Notes under the pieces: model-generated
Databases searched by the model: none
What the model was told of the DNA's origin: nothing
The model's input: only the letters and a program-made list of their open reading frames with translations
Assembly: GCF_028453695.1 (NCBI RefSeq)
Contig: NC_135773.1
Span: forward strand, 1,054,001 to 1,118,000
Length of the DNA stretch: 64,000 nt
DNA from: Augochlora pura
Lineage: Eukaryota > Arthropoda > Insecta > Hymenoptera > Halictidae
Reading direction: 5' to 3'
Translations under genes and position numbers: made by a program
In this document: positions 11,977-23,654 of the stretch, in pieces
Layout: the number at the start of each line of letters is the position of its first letter
Position numbering within the stretch: position 1 is the first letter of the stretch

Positions 11977-12128
11977 TAGTACTCCGATTCAAAAGTTGCG
12001 TTTTCCGCGAAAACAATGAGATCGCGTCGCGACGCTCCCTTCTCAGACGTTTACTTTGCCTAACTTCGGCATCGACTGCTCATTAAGCTTCCTTCGAAAT
12101 TTATTAAAAGCCTAGTGGAATTATCAAT

Positions 12129-12234
12129 TTAACACTTTATCGACCGGTAGCCTTTTCCCTCCGATAGGTAGCCTGTGAATCGGCTGCCATAGTAACCCTT
12201 AATTTGTTATCAATTATTGAGACAAATGTGTTAA
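12129..12234. mobile_element. Short TTAA-flanked MITE, about 106 bp (tentative)
   Basis: The left end reads TTAACACTTTATCGAC and the right end, reverse-complemented, reads TTAACACATTTGTCTC. TTAA lies on both sides. Inverted-repeat identity is only moderate beyond TTAACAC. It may be a small or eroded piggyBac-like element. Confidence 0.4.
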
Positions 12235-12418
12235 ATTCTACTACAAGCTTCAATATTATTATATAAATTTTTAAATATTAAATACCTTGCGCGATTAATA
12301 AGATAAATAAAATCGACATAGAAACGCAAATTTTTATTTTTTTATTATTTTTAATAAAAATTGTATCTATTATATTATATAATACCGATTCCCATTGCGA
12401 ACGATGCTATTTGTATAG

Positions 12419-12662
12419 TCAACCCCTTGCACTATAATAACGAGTCAGACTCGCTATAAAAATTTCATGAAAGATCTACTAAACACGCGAATATTATTAA
12501 TTTACTTTAAATCGAAATCAAATTTATCCTTCTGTTATCAAAGTCTGAAACCGAAAGCATATAATGGCAATAAAAGCGACAAGAATTGTCTGGTCTTATT
12601 AAGGAAAATATTAAGAACAAATAAGCGCTAATCGTGAAAGGAATCGCAGTGCAAGGGGTCAA
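12419..12662 (-). mobile_element. piggyBac-like MITE, family A (CCCCTTGCAC ends)
   Basis: CCCCTTGCACT at the left is mirrored by AGTGCAAGGGG at the right. The flanks are TCAA on both sides (12419-12422 and 12659-12662) instead of TTAA, an alternative target duplication. The subterminal ACGAGTCAGACTCG at the left corresponds to the right-end ACGAGTCGGACTCG motif of the 46613 and 41056 copies, so this copy is inverted relative to them. The interior has no coding capacity. Confidence 0.75.
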
Positions 12663-13382
12663 CGCGCGAACAGAATGCCTCGGAACGCGAGATCCGCTGA
12701 AAATAAAAACGCGGCGACAACGTGTCCGCCGTCACTTCCGCGAGTGCTCCTCGTTTTAGGTTCTAGTACTAGAAAGCCGGTGGGAAAGCGAATGCATCGT
12801 CACGAGGGAAACGAACTTGGGCGACGTGAAAGTAAAAGCTTCGTTCATTAAAAACGAGGCGCGCGTGTATCATTGCCCGATTCTTTTTCCCCCCCCGTTC
12901 GAGTTATAATCCAACACAGTTCGGCGGTTCTTTCGTTCCGTTCCTCAACGCGCATAAATATTTAAGTGCTCCTGGGCGCGGGACGTGGAACAAGACCGCG
13001 CGAAAAGCGGGAGCACTTTCTAAGTTGCCTACGCCTACCACCACTCGTAGCTCGCGACTGCGAGTTCCCGACAACATTTAATAGTGCCATCCTTAACTTT
13101 GCCGAAGTTCTGCGTGGATTACGGTTACGGCTGTCTTGAAAATTTCCCAGAGACGCGCGCCGCAGCGTTCCCGACACAAAGGGCATTTGTGATACACCGA
13201 TCTCCGGGATTCCTTCAGCGGCGGTAACGCGGCGCGTGTAAAATGGCATCCGAAATGCCGCGGAACGGGCGTATGCCCGGTGATGGTCTATAAAAAATTT
13301 ACCGGGGCCGTTTCTTTTTATTACCGCGCGTTACAACCCGAAAGCGCGACTTTATTCATGAATTTTCGAGGGCTCGACCGGA

Positions 13383-13399
13383 ACACACACACACACACA
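13383..13399 (+). repeat. (AC)8 microsatellite
   Basis: Uninterrupted AC dinucleotides. Confidence 0.9.
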
Positions 13400-13447
13400 G
13401 CCACCAACGGGACGGCGTCGAATTCTATAAATTGAAAAACTCCCGGG

Positions 13448-13463
13448 GCTGCTGCTGCTGCTG
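13448..13463 (+). repeat. (GCT)5 microsatellite
   Basis: Five perfect GCT triplets. Confidence 0.85.
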
Positions 13464-13595
13464 CACCGGTTCGCGCTGTTATTCACAATCGAGTTAGTTT
13501 TTCAGTGTAAAACGAGCGTTCGGTGGCTATGATCGAAATATCAATCCGAAAATGGCATGGAACGCCGCGGCGGCGCCGTTAAATAACGCGGGACC

Positions 13596-13613
13596 CGCGC
13601 GCGCGCGCGCGCG
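13596..13613 (+). repeat. (CG)9 alternating purine-pyrimidine run
   Basis: Uninterrupted CG dinucleotides. Similar runs occur at 24089-24106, 31689-31708, 36680-36697 and 56496-56513. Confidence 0.9.
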
Positions 13614-14331
13614 TTAATGGTGTCTGTTCCGAATGAAAGGTTATGCGAGTGGCGAGCGAGCTCCGTTATTATAGCAGTCGCCGTTTCAATCTCGCGACGA
13701 TAAACAAATTTCGTGGACGAAACCGAACGGCGACTCGTTTCCTCCGTTCCCTCGTCCCTGCGAAACCTCCGCCGTCCCTCCGAAACCTCCGTCGTTCCTC
13801 CGTTCTTCTGTGACGCGCGGCGTGTGCACCTGCGAGCGCACATGTTTTTCCCGATACTCCCACACTGTTGTCCGCGCGATTGTCGAAATCGAGGGGGCGA
13901 ACGATTGCCGGCGGAGACGAGAGAGAGCCATCTCCTCGCGACGCGGACCGTCTCCGATATATTTGATCGGCTACGTGCCCTTATTTCGGCCGAATGTAAA
14001 TGGAGTCATCTCGCGTCTCTTCGTTTTTCTTTTACGGAGACCGAGGGACAACCGGAATACGAATAAGAGAGATGGGGATCGGATACATATTTAATATTAC
14101 GTCTCGCAGACGTTTGTATCGGGCCACTGCATTATCTGGCACGGGATCTGGTGGCCGGCGTTCGACTCGGACAAATCTATCCGAGTGTTTCCCTTTGAAG
14201 TCCATCGCTGACTTTGTACTAAATACCGAGACAACGAGAGGATAGCTTCGCTCTTTTGAATAGGGTACCTATCTTATAAATAACGCGACTGCAATTTACT
14301 GGTCAGAAATACCGATTTCAGATTTTCAATG

Positions 14332-14558
14332 TTAACCCTTTGCACTCGGAGCTATTTTAATTCGAAATTTCAAACAGTTTCTCTGACCTATAGTATTTTC
14401 ATTTCAAGTAACTTACTGTATTTTGTGTGATATATTTACTGAATTTATTATAATATTATAATGTTAAATAATGTTAAATGATGTTAAAATTATTTTGAAA
14501 CGTGATAGAATAATTTTTCATGGTGCCTCAGCGTCGTCGCTCGCGTGCAAAGGGTTGA
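14332..14558 (-). mobile_element. piggyBac-like MITE, family A', inverted copy
   Basis: The left end is TTAACCCTTTGCACTCGG. The right end, reverse-complemented, is TCAACCCTTTGCACGCGA, so the right target site has decayed to TTGA. The right end read backwards (GACGCTGAGGCACCATGAAA, then AATTATTCTATCACGTTTC) matches the left subterminal region of the 7257 copy, fixing opposite orientation. It is shorter than the 7257 copy and AT-rich inside. Confidence 0.75.
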
Positions 14559-16092
14559 GAGACAATTAAAATTTACCTTAACGCCGATGATATAGATTGA
14601 AACCTATATATTTCTTCGCCTGCAAGACGACATCCATTGATACGTTTACTATGCCCTGACACCATGTAAGAGATAAGTATAACAGATAAGAGAACTGCGA
14701 TGCCAGCAGAGAAGCTAATCGGAACGCAGCAGCTAAATTAGATCAGCTGAAAGCGATCCATCTCCAGATAATTTTCCACGATCCAACGAAACGGCGCGGT
14801 CGCAACCGCGTTTCCCATAGAGCACCGCTCGCATTCAACCGAGGCGATTAGAATCTCCGCGACCACTCTAATCGGCCGGTTGCCCGAGAGGCTATCGCCG
14901 ATCGTCCGGCGAACGCGCGATAATTCTTCTGGATCGCGGCGAGCGGGGCGATAACGATCGCGTCCCGTTCTCGCGCGCTAATTTTAATTACGCCCATGAA
15001 TAAATGCATTAATATCGGTCGGCCGACGCCCACGCGACCGTGTCACGTCGCGACAGAGACAGATCCCGCCGCGCGGGTGATCGCGGGTGATCGCGGGAGA
15101 AAGGCCCCCGCGGGTGGAGAGACGGCGGCGGGATCGAGCGGAAACGGGACGGGGCGAAAACGGCGGCCCCGGAGAAAATCATGTAAAACCGAGTCGTGAC
15201 ACCTGCAACCAGGCGTCGCGCGCGCGCCGGCTCCTACGGATCTAAACCAGGATGTGTTACCCGAGGCATTGTCGCGACAAGACAAACGGTCTCTACGTGC
15301 GGCCCGCGGGAGGATGTCGTCGTCGACGGCATCGTCCTCGGGGCGGAACCGCTGACAAAAGAAATTTATGCCGGTGCACGCTGGTTTAACCCTTTAGCCG
15401 CCGCTGCCGTCCTCGTCGTCGTCGTCGTCGAAAGCTTTTGTCTTCTGTTGCTGGGATAGTTGAGACCCTGATAAAAATTATCTATGCTTCTCTTCGACAC
15501 GCTAGACACTTTTCACGCCAGCACTACGCAAAGATCTTACCCTTTTGTCCGCGATAATAGGACCCTAAGTCCACAGTTCGTTCCAACTAATTCTAATCTG
15601 TTATACCGTATGTATAAAATAAGTAGGTTAGAAGAGGGACCCAATTTTTCTAAAACACCAACCCGTCAAGAAATTCACTCGATAGAGAGGCGGATAAAAT
15701 TGTTATGCAAAACGAAGAGACAATATCAAGATAAAATACTGAATTAGAAGATGAAAATCGTGTAGCTTAATTAAGCAGATATCGTGTCCGCAGGCCTGGA
15801 AATATAGGAGACTGAAAATAACCTATCGAGTAGTTTGATTGATCCTTTCGCTAATGACGATTAACTCTCTTATACAAGAAGAAACCGATTTTCGGTTTCA
15901 ACAATCGCCACCGGAGAAAATCGAAGAGCAAAGAACCGATTGAAAAGATTGGTCTTCCAACCGAACGAATCGGAACCGCGCATCTCTATTTTAGCCTGAC
16001 TCTTCGCTCAAGGACCATGATCGAAGTATCCGAACGATTACCCGTGAACGCTGGCTGGCGCAACTGATGGATCGTTTATAGGTTTACACGGT
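14559..16092. other. Non-coding region
   Basis: An 87-codon frame at 15484-15747 has ordinary composition but no domain, Kozak context or splice sites. A lone TTAACCCTTTAGCC at 15386-15399 resembles a MITE end with no partner. (CGT)n lies at 15412-15430. No gene is supported. Confidence 0.5.
15412..15430 (+). repeat. (CGT)6 microsatellite
   Basis: Perfect CGT triplets directly after the lone MITE-like end at 15386. Confidence 0.85.
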
Positions 16093-16113
16093 ATCGTCGT
16101 CGTCGTCGTCGTC
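16093..16113 (+). repeat. (CGT)7 microsatellite
   Basis: TCGTCGTCG run followed by CAGCG. Confidence 0.85.
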
Positions 16114-17256
16114 AGCGTTCGCCGCACACGAGAAGCCGCGAAGAATAACGAGGATCGTCGTAATTACTGAACTGTTCTTAATGGTCATCCCGGACCGTCT
16201 CTTTGAATGCTAAAAGTGCAGAAGCTGCGACGGAAACGGCAATTAAGACCGCGCTCGTGGAATGCTTCTCGGCGATGCTTGACCGTTTTAACGTGGCCAA
16301 CCGAATCTGCTCTCGACCGCGGGAAAAATTCTTTCTTCGCATCTGTATGGAACAATAAGCGGCGGAAGGAAGATAATATAGATGACAGAACAGTTCGATG
16401 AAGTGCTGGTGTCGCTGGTATACGAAGCGAGTCTTCGCGCGGCCATTAACTCTCCTCTCGTTCCACTCGCGAGTTTTGCTAATTGCCGGGATCGTTTATC
16501 GTGTTTATCAAGGCTCGGTACACCTCGTCGGAATCGTAGATTCGAATTGGAGCGATCGAATCGCGGCGTTGATATAGTTGCGTGGGCGCCGCGCAGAGCA
16601 GCAGAGCAGCAGAGCAGCAGAGAAGGTTGCGAATGCTAATGTCGTTCGAGCCACGGGCGAGAGATAACGATTTTTTCTCGGGCGGCTTGATCGATGAAGT
16701 TGGGCGTCCGTTGCCGGTTGAAAATCGCCGTGCACGCGCTGCATTCTTGAAATACCGGTTGCAACGACGACGTTATATTTCCGTCGATACGGGAATCAAT
16801 TAGCGGACGCGGGTATTAAACTTCGCTGAATAGATAACGGGCTGCGCGCGGGTTAATTACGAATCGACGCGAATCGCCCGCGTTCGCCGATCGTCGCGTC
16901 CCGACTCCCTGAAAGATGCGACGCCGCGAATTCTGTCCGCGAACCTCGCGACCGGGTTGACCGCGGTTCTCGGAAGCGTCGCCGACGACGGCGAAACCAC
17001 GGCGACCCGTGTTAATTGACAGCTCGTTCGCGAACTTGTCACAGCTCGCCACGCGGAAAAAAAATCCCGCGTGCAACTATGTTTATACGTGTCCGTCGAT
17101 TTTCTGTGTCAGACAGATCGTAAATGTCTCGTAGACAACTTTCTTAATTGATCGCGAAGCGGATACAGCGCGTTGCGAGTTTTACTTCACACTTCTCTGA
17201 AGGAAAAAGCTGTTTCCGAATGTATATGGTGTCGCGTTTCAAACTATTCCCTGCGG
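16114..17256. other. Non-coding region
   Basis: CpG-rich sequence with short overlapping frames at 16207-17076. Contains the CAGAGCAG repeat at 16593-16622. No splice signals or domains noticed. Confidence 0.55.
16593..16622 (+). repeat. Short tandem repeat of AGAGCAGC type
   Basis: About three copies of an 8-9 bp unit built from CAG and AGAG. Confidence 0.8.
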
Positions 17257-17517
17257 TTAACCCTTTCGGTACGAGCACTCTGTCCGCCGTGACACTCTCG
17301 CTGTACGAGACCGCCGCACATGACCAGTTCTCCTTTATAACAAGATATTTCCTAAGCGTTAAATAAAAACTGTGCTTAATAAAACGACATTTTTGAACAA
17401 AAGTGTTGCTTGTAACTTAAGAGGTTATTTATATAAAATATTAAGAGATATTTATATAAAATTCTGTTATTTATACCGGACGTCGGATATATCAGGGACT
17501 TGTACCGAAAGGGTTAA
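17257..17517 (+). mobile_element. piggyBac-like MITE, family B (CCCTTTCGGTAC ends)
   Basis: TTAACCCTTTCGGTAC at the left is matched exactly, in reverse complement, at the right end (17502-17517), including TTAA on both sides. The internal segments CCGCCGTGACACTCTC, CCTAAGCGTTAAATAAAAAC and AAAATTCTGTTATTTATAC are shared with the copy at 47938-48199. The subterminal TCGGATATATCAGGG is a variant of the CCGGATATATCCGG motif of this family. No transposase frame. Confidence 0.85.
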
Positions 17518-18140
17518 TCTCCGTTTCGAGGGACAGGTAACTGCGCCTTGCCTAAACGGGAGTGCCTCCAAGATTTCAAGGGGAAAAGGAGGGGACCGCG
17601 ATTATTACCGGGACGATGCTCCCAGCAACGCCGACCGTTTCATAGTAACTGCGATATGATGTTACACCGGTAGATATTTCATGTTTATAATCATGAGCGA
17701 CGATAAACTATCGTTAGCGTCGGTTTCCATTACGCTTGCAACACAACCGACGTATTACTCTCGTATGGCGCGAAGTACCGAGTTCGCGGAACCGATGAGC
17801 AAACAGGTAGCGGATAGCCTTGGAAGAACAATGCGCGTTGGATCAATCTCAATCCATTTTTATGCGATCTGCTCGTCTAAGCCGAGGTTCAGAAAATCTG
17901 ACGATGCTTTCAGATCTGCGTCTATGCGAGACATGTCCCACGAACGTTCATCGAATAGACGATTGAAAGAATACGAAATAATCCAGGAAGACTGATCTTA
18001 GACCAATGAATTCGTCTTGAAATTAACCAGGGCAAATCAAGTGATCCTAAAGTCTTGCATCGCATAAGAAATGTGCGAGTTTTAATAGATTATTTTATAC
18101 ATTTAATTCTGTCTACTTGAGCCATGTTTTTTTCTAAATA
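17518..18140. other. Non-coding region
   Basis: Unremarkable mixed-composition sequence. The frame at 17681-17995 has no domain or splice context. Nothing is supported. Confidence 0.55.
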
Positions 18141-18215
18141 TTAATCCTTTGCGGTCGAGCGGCGACTCTAAGGCGCCACTGAAAATTATTATGGCACGTA
18201 TCGAAATAATTTCTT
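18141..18215 (+). mobile_element. Left part of a family A' MITE
   Basis: TTAATCCTTTGCGGTCGA followed by GCGACTCTAAGGCGCCACTG and AAAATTATT parallels the left 60-70 bases of the 7257 copy in the same orientation. No right terminus is found downstream, so the copy is truncated or its right end is eroded. Confidence 0.6.
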
Positions 18216-19610
18216 TGGGATATCGTCTCCATCCTAGATTTAAAAACAACCGCGCAACCATAAATTTCCACAGAACATCCAATGCATCTCGGTAAAAAAC
18301 AATCGGGTTATAACGTTCAAAATGATTCGCGCGAACAAGAGCTTATCCTTCGCCGATCGGATGGGCTCGAGTCGCTCTCCCGAATGACAACTCTCGGCCG
18401 GTCTAAAAATTCCGGATCATCGATTCCCTCGCCTTTCACCGTGGAATCACGATTGTCTGAGAGTGTCGGCGGCGCAGCGTTGGAAACAAGCGGGGTCCCG
18501 GGCTCTAAAAAGAAATCGAAACCGACGATTCCGTGCACGTTCCGCGTCCGTCTCGGATGGGTGCAAGAAGTAGTCGCGCGCGCTCTCGGTCGTTACCAAG
18601 GCTTTCTCTCTCTCTCCGGAGAGCGTTAATGGATTCACGAATGTCGAATACCCGGTAAATCGAATGTTTCCCGTGAACGGTCTTAGTCACCGTTTCGACG
18701 TAAAGCAGGAGGGCCGACGCCGTCGCGGCTGGAATCGTAAATGCCAGAAGAGAGCTAAACTCGTGTATTATTCGCGATTCGTGCGTCGCGATCGGGGCCC
18801 CGGCGAACGGAAGAGCCTCGGGATGTGGGTGCGAGCCTATGCTTGCACACACGGAAAAACGCACACACATATTTGCAGAGACGTGTACGCGCGAGCGTTT
18901 GTGTTTTAGCTCGAGCCATTTGTGTATATTCTCTCGAACGTGTACACGTGCATAGAACCGCGTAAACGTGTGCGAAAGCGTGCACGCGTGTGCGAGAGCC
19001 CGATGCTCGGGGACGAAGAAATCACGACAAGGTTGCGCCGAAGGCATGTATCTCCGGGATTATAATCGCAAATCCTCGGCTCGCATAAAATGTAGATTAG
19101 AATACACATCCGCATTAACATAGATCGCTTTGACAGACGTCGCGGCGTGGTACCGCTCGCAGTGTGTTCCCCGCACGCAGGAAGTATGTTGATTTTTAAG
19201 ATATACGCCCTCTCTTTCTCTTCCCCCTCCCCCTCTCTGTCCCCCCTCCCCCGGTCTGTCCGTTTGGCCGATCGGCGAAACGAATACCAGAGCCACGGGG
19301 AACAGATGGTCCCGCGGTCGCCCGCTGGTAAAGCACCGTAAACGTCAACGGAAACCGTCGATATTCGCAGCATTGTATGCTGATCGCCCAGGCCTCTCTG
19401 CCTTCCGCAACGCAGAAAATGCGAGCCGAGGCCTTTTTTCGAGGGGCTCTCGTATAGGCTCCTACGGGATATCCTGTACAGGATTTTACCGGTTCGGCTT
19501 CCTCTTCTTCTTCTTCGCGATACATACGTCACGAGCTATTTCTTTCAACCCCTTTACGCTATCGTTCCTTTCATGCTGCGACCATCAGCACTTATTTGTC
19601 CTTAATATTT
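18216..19610. other. Non-coding region
   Basis: Contains a 180-codon minus-strand frame (18505-19047) and overlapping frames to 19532, all rich in Arg, Ser, Thr and His with no domain; they result from CpG- and CA-rich composition. A pyrimidine-rich block occupies 19211-19258. No gene is supported. Confidence 0.5.
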
Positions 19611-19833
19611 TTAACCCCTTAAAATGCACGCACGAGTCAACTCGAGCGTGCTACGCTGGCCAAACTGTGGACTCACTCGAGATAATTCGAACGGCAAAAA
19701 AGAATTTTAATTATTTTTTTATTTTTCTAATTTTCCTGCCGAGACAACGTTCTAAATTGTGTTTTTTCACATTAAAAAAAGAATTTAATTTCTAGCCGGT
19801 CTTTTTAAAAAAAATTGTGCATTAAGGGGTTAA
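19611..19833. mobile_element. TTAA-flanked MITE with CCCCTTAA ends
   Basis: The left end is TTAACCCCTTAAAATGCACG and the right end, reverse-complemented, is TTAACCCCTTAATGCACAAT. TTAA lies on both sides (19611-19614 and 19830-19833). The interior is AT-rich to the right and has no coding capacity. It is related to families A and B only through the TTAACCCC terminus. Confidence 0.7.
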
Positions 19834-20308
19834 TAATGGGACAATAATAATTCGAGTGCATAGGATTGAGAGAGAATGCGGAGAGAAGCCGGAGGAGTCT
19901 CGAGTCGACGCATGCTAGGCAGATCATGCAGATTCTGGTTATTGAGAAAGCGGCGTTCGGATAGGAGAGCTTCCATCGGTGTACGTACAAGTAAGTAAAC
20001 TGCGGGCACGCTCGGTGGCACACGATCGCGGGGCGAGCATGACTCATCGCGTGCACGCTGAAATCACGGAGCCGTATTGTGTAAGATTTCAGTCCGGGCG
20101 ATATAACTTATGGGTCCGATTCGGATCTACAACTCACGGGGCATCATGACGATAATTATAGCCCTGGCCGTCGCGGTCCCGGACGCATCGATTGACCCGC
20201 GCGCGTCGCGGATCGCTCGTCACTCGCGAACATGCGCGCCGATGCGTTTCGTACAATAGCGGTCAGGCGAGGGACCGCTTAAAGAGCGCACAAAAGGCGC
20301 GAGAGGAG

Positions 20309-20311
<3 letters not shown>
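19834..20311. other. Non-coding region
   Basis: Ordinary sequence between the MITE and the GA tract. No splice pair, hairpin or repeat noticed. Confidence 0.55.

Positions 20312-20345
<34 letters not shown>
20312..20345 (+). repeat. (GA)n tract with purine-rich extension
   Basis: AGAGAG run extended by purine-rich sequence to about 20385. On the minus strand this is a long CT-rich tract immediately downstream of the candidate recursive splice exon at 20396-20476. Confidence 0.9.
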
Positions 20346-20350
<5 letters not shown>

Positions 20351-20395
20351 GGGTGTGGAGAAGAGGAGAGGGAGAAGAGAGACAAGATCGTCTAC

Positions 20396-20476
20396 CTGGT
20401 CCCCTTTTATGCGAGGCGCGCGCACAATGCCGGCCGGACGTTTCGTTAATTTCAATGAGCCCTTTGTCAGTCTCAC
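20396..20476 (-). other. Candidate 81-nt recursive-splice exon
   Basis: On the minus strand an acceptor with an eight-T tract (ACCTTTTTTTTGTTGCAG, ending at 20477) is joined directly to GTGAGA (20476-20471), a donor-like sequence. The following 81 nt are open as 27 codons (VRLTKGSLKLTKR ... RIKGDQ) and end at CAG followed by GTAGAC, a weak donor. I recognise no protein family. The layout matches the site at 4315-4400 on the same strand: fused acceptor and donor, and a second donor 81-86 nt on. A plain small coding exon is the alternative, but its 3' donor is poor, which favours the ratchet reading. Confidence 0.4.
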
Positions 20477-20500
20477 CTGCAACAAAAAAAAGGTGGAAGC
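20477..20500 (-). promoter_or_regulatory. Splice acceptor with long T tract (minus strand)
   Basis: Minus-strand reading ACCTTTTTTTTGTTGCAG gives an uninterrupted pyrimidine tract next to TGCAG. TAATCAA lies further upstream as a possible branch site. The CAG is followed at once by GTGAGA. Confidence 0.45.
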
Positions 20501-20625
20501 CATTGATTATTACACGCGTCTCGTCAAAGTAAACGCGTGATTACCGAACGCAAACGCGCGCCCGCGCGCGCGCATTACCGGGCCGAATGGCTCATTACAC
20601 TTTACGCTCGGCTGGCCCGGGCTCT

Positions 20626-20670
20626 GCCCGCCCGCCTGCCTGCCCGCCTGCCTGCCCGCCTGCCTGCCAG
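20626..20670 (+). repeat. 12-bp repeat CCCGCCTGCCTG x3-4
   Basis: Tandem CCTGCC and CCCGCC units. Short, and perfect except at the right end (CCAGCC). Confidence 0.85.
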
Positions 20671-23590
20671 CCTGGGTCAAAGCCGTGTTTCATTCGTCGT
20701 TCGTTTCCGGATAATCGAGCAAAGTATACGCGAGATGGGCACGAAATTTCGTGGCCCGACCGCGGCGGACTCTCCTCGCCGCCGCGTCTCTGGCCGCCCG
20801 ACGTCCACGACCCGCCCCGAAAGAGGATTAAAACCGCCTCGAAATTCACTTACGAGACGTCGAATGACTCGCCGGGAATCGCGCGTCCTCGCCTCGCGTC
20901 CCCCTAATCCAATAATCATCCAATTCCCGCGAAATTTCCGAGCGGAATTCGCGAGAGGCGCGCGTCGTCGCTTCGACGAAAAATCGCGGTCGCAATTTCG
21001 TCGTTGTCGCGTGATTAATACCTTAAACCGCCGGGCTATTGTTTTACCCGAAAAGCCCGCTTCGTTTACAAAGTGAAAGAGCGCGATCAATTTTTCATAC
21101 ATTAGAATTATGGTACAAATTTTACTGAAACAATAGAATATGCTTTTCGTTAAAAATTGACAATTTTAGTCAATATCGATAAAAATGATATCTAACAGAA
21201 TTTATTTCGAATATAGAAGACGTCGCGACTTGATCTTAAAACTCCCGATCCAATTCCTTCAGTAACCTACGATTCGGAACACCGCGTCCGAGAATCTGCG
21301 CGAACTCGTGCCCTCGCAGCGGCAAATATCAAACGCGATTAAACGAAAGCGGTTTATCGCTATAGAAAGCAGCAGTGGTAGGTAGCAGGGGCGGGCAGAG
21401 GGTTCGCGAGGGTGGAAAAGCCGGGCAACCGAGGCGAGGGGGGAGGCGAATAGAAAACGGAACGTGAGAAAGGGCTCCCGGGGCGTAGTACATTACCGTA
21501 AGCCGAAACTACTGAAATAGAAATTTCGGGTAATGCCGTGCCTAGCCCCGAGTTTTATCGGGTTAGCCAATTACTCGAAACTCCGTGTACCGGGGCGAGC
21601 GCCACGGATCTCTCGCAACACGTTACCGTCTTTTCCGCCGGTAATGGAACACGAGATTCCGATGTTAACAACGCCGAAAGGAGCCGAGGCTCCCCGAAAA
21701 CGGAGCCGAGAGGTTTCGGGGCCGAGTTTATCAACGCCGGTGTTAATTATTGCAATTACGATCGGGATCGTTCGATACACGGCCGCGCGTCCCTGCGTCG
21801 CGAAAGCTGCGTTTCTCATTTCGCATTCGGTTCGCCGATCCAATCTTAAGCACCGCGGGGACCGCCGTTCAAGATTGCCTCGCGACCACCACCGGGCTGC
21901 TGCTCTCTCTCCTCTCATCTTTTCCTTCTCCGCCGTCGCCTCGACGTCGAAACCACGGCTCCGCCGAGAGGACGTTACTGTCGAACGTCCGCGAAATTTA
22001 CAGCCGTTCGCCGGCTTTTTACCGTTCGGTGGCTGGCTTCGCCTTCGCCCCGAACATTTGCTTTCCATGTGCTTGATTTACCACCGAACGACCCGAGAGT
22101 GCTCCTGACATTGTGATGCCTAGACGCCGGATTTTAGCACTCGAAATAGCGGCCGGCTAAACGGCCCAGGTTTTACGGAACAGATGTTTGTAATCCCGCG
22201 GAGAGCGAGGAGTTGCGGTGAAAAGGATATACAGTCGTTAATTGACCGCAATGTTTCACAATTTAGACAAGTTTTCATAAACTATATAATTTTCTCTGTC
22301 GTGCTAAACGTTACATATATTCGTTTCATTACTGTACAAAATAAAATTAATACAGATAATTTTTATGCAGCCGACACACTTTATATCCAACATTAATTTC
22401 AACGTCCTCGTTTCACGAGTCTTTATGCAAAATCGTTTGCATGAATTGCAGAAAATAAAAACTGCATCGTTTTTTCTTCCCTTAATCTTTTCGGTAAATT
22501 AAAAATAATATATTGCCGTGAATATATTAAATTCAGAGGGTACCGACACGTTGCAGTACTTTTATTGAATTCGTGCACGATCCTCGGCTTCGTTAGCGGA
22601 CGGTTTGCGAACCACAGTAACGGCGGAGAAATTTACGAAACGGTCGCAGAAATGTATCGAGGAAGGAGAAGAGTTTAGCAACGCATCGAAATTAATCGTC
22701 CGCGATAGGTTAGCGATTAATCCTCGCCGTAGTTCCGCGTTTCGAAAAGATGTTCGCAGCCGGACACTCAACACCTGGCCCGTTCACGAGACGCAGGAAG
22801 TCGCGGAGGACCGTGCAACCAGGAAAATCGAACGTCGCCGAAGGATCAATATATCGGGGACTCCGATACGACGAACATGACCAATGCTCGCCAGATTAAT
22901 GACCTCGTCGCGATTACGGACGGCCCACCACTCACGGCCGTATTAAAGTCTGCCTGCTATCTCCCTCTCTCTCTCCCTCTCTCACTCGTCGCTCGAGAAA
23001 TCGAGATCGAGACCCGGGACTCGCGTTCGGAATTGATTTTCTGGTGGCTCCCCCGAACACGCTGACTCGATAAATCCGCGATCGCTGTTCGAGATAAACT
23101 ATCGCGCGTACCCCGGGTGGACAGTATTTATTATGTCCTGACAATTCCCCGCGGCATATCGCCAGAAAATTAAACCGACAGGCCGCCGTACGCGCCACAG
23201 AGACGTAATTAACCCTCGCGTATAATAGGCCCTCGATGGACGACGGACTGATTTTCAAGCCAAAACCGAAAGTACGCCGAATTCGGTCTTTCCTCTTCGT
23301 GAAACCTTCCCGACCGCGTTTTCATAGCTATTTTACGGATTACGGAATTTTGCTCGACGACGCGGAACTAAATTGTTGCTAAAACCTTTAGGAGCAATCT
23401 CTTGCAACGGACGATGCTGCTTCTCTGCCCCAGCAAACTTGGGTAAAGTTTAATATAATCGAATTATCACAATATGATACAATTTAACTGTAATCGTTTA
23501 CTTTGGTAATTAATAATACAATTTATACATTAAAGTGGCTTTTGTAACATTGAACGGATATCGCGAAATTCGAAGAGGATTTTATTCGCC
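20671..23590. other. Non-coding region
   Basis: CpG-rich blocks at 20700-21060 and 21250-22100, with AT-rich sequence at 21090-21230 and 22250-22560. Frames up to 191 codons (21533-22108) overlap on both strands and lack domains. A CT run lies at 22966-22984. No gene is supported. Confidence 0.5.
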
Positions 23591-23654
23591 TATTATTTAT
23601 TATATATTATATATTATTTATTATATATTATACATAATATATATAATTATATAT
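23591..23654 (+). repeat. AT-rich simple repeat
   Basis: Imperfect TATTATTTATTATATAT units with self-complementary ATATAT segments. Confidence 0.8.

Larger units (their letters stand above)
12663..14331. other. Non-coding region with several microsatellites
   Basis: CpG-rich. Holds (AC)8 at 13383-13399, (GCT)5 at 13448-13463 and an alternating (GC)n at 13596-13613, the last a potential Z-DNA former. Overlapping open frames at 13541-14094 are arginine-rich on both strands and have no splice context. No gene is supported. Confidence 0.55.

Noticed and set aside
15484..15747. 87-codon plus-strand frame of ordinary composition
   Set aside because: More protein-like than most, but no family recognised, no good start context and no splice sites. 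Could be revisited with RNA evidence.
18505..19532. 180- and 208-codon minus-strand frames
   Set aside because: Overlap each other in different frames, no domains, composition follows the local CA- and CpG-rich DNA.
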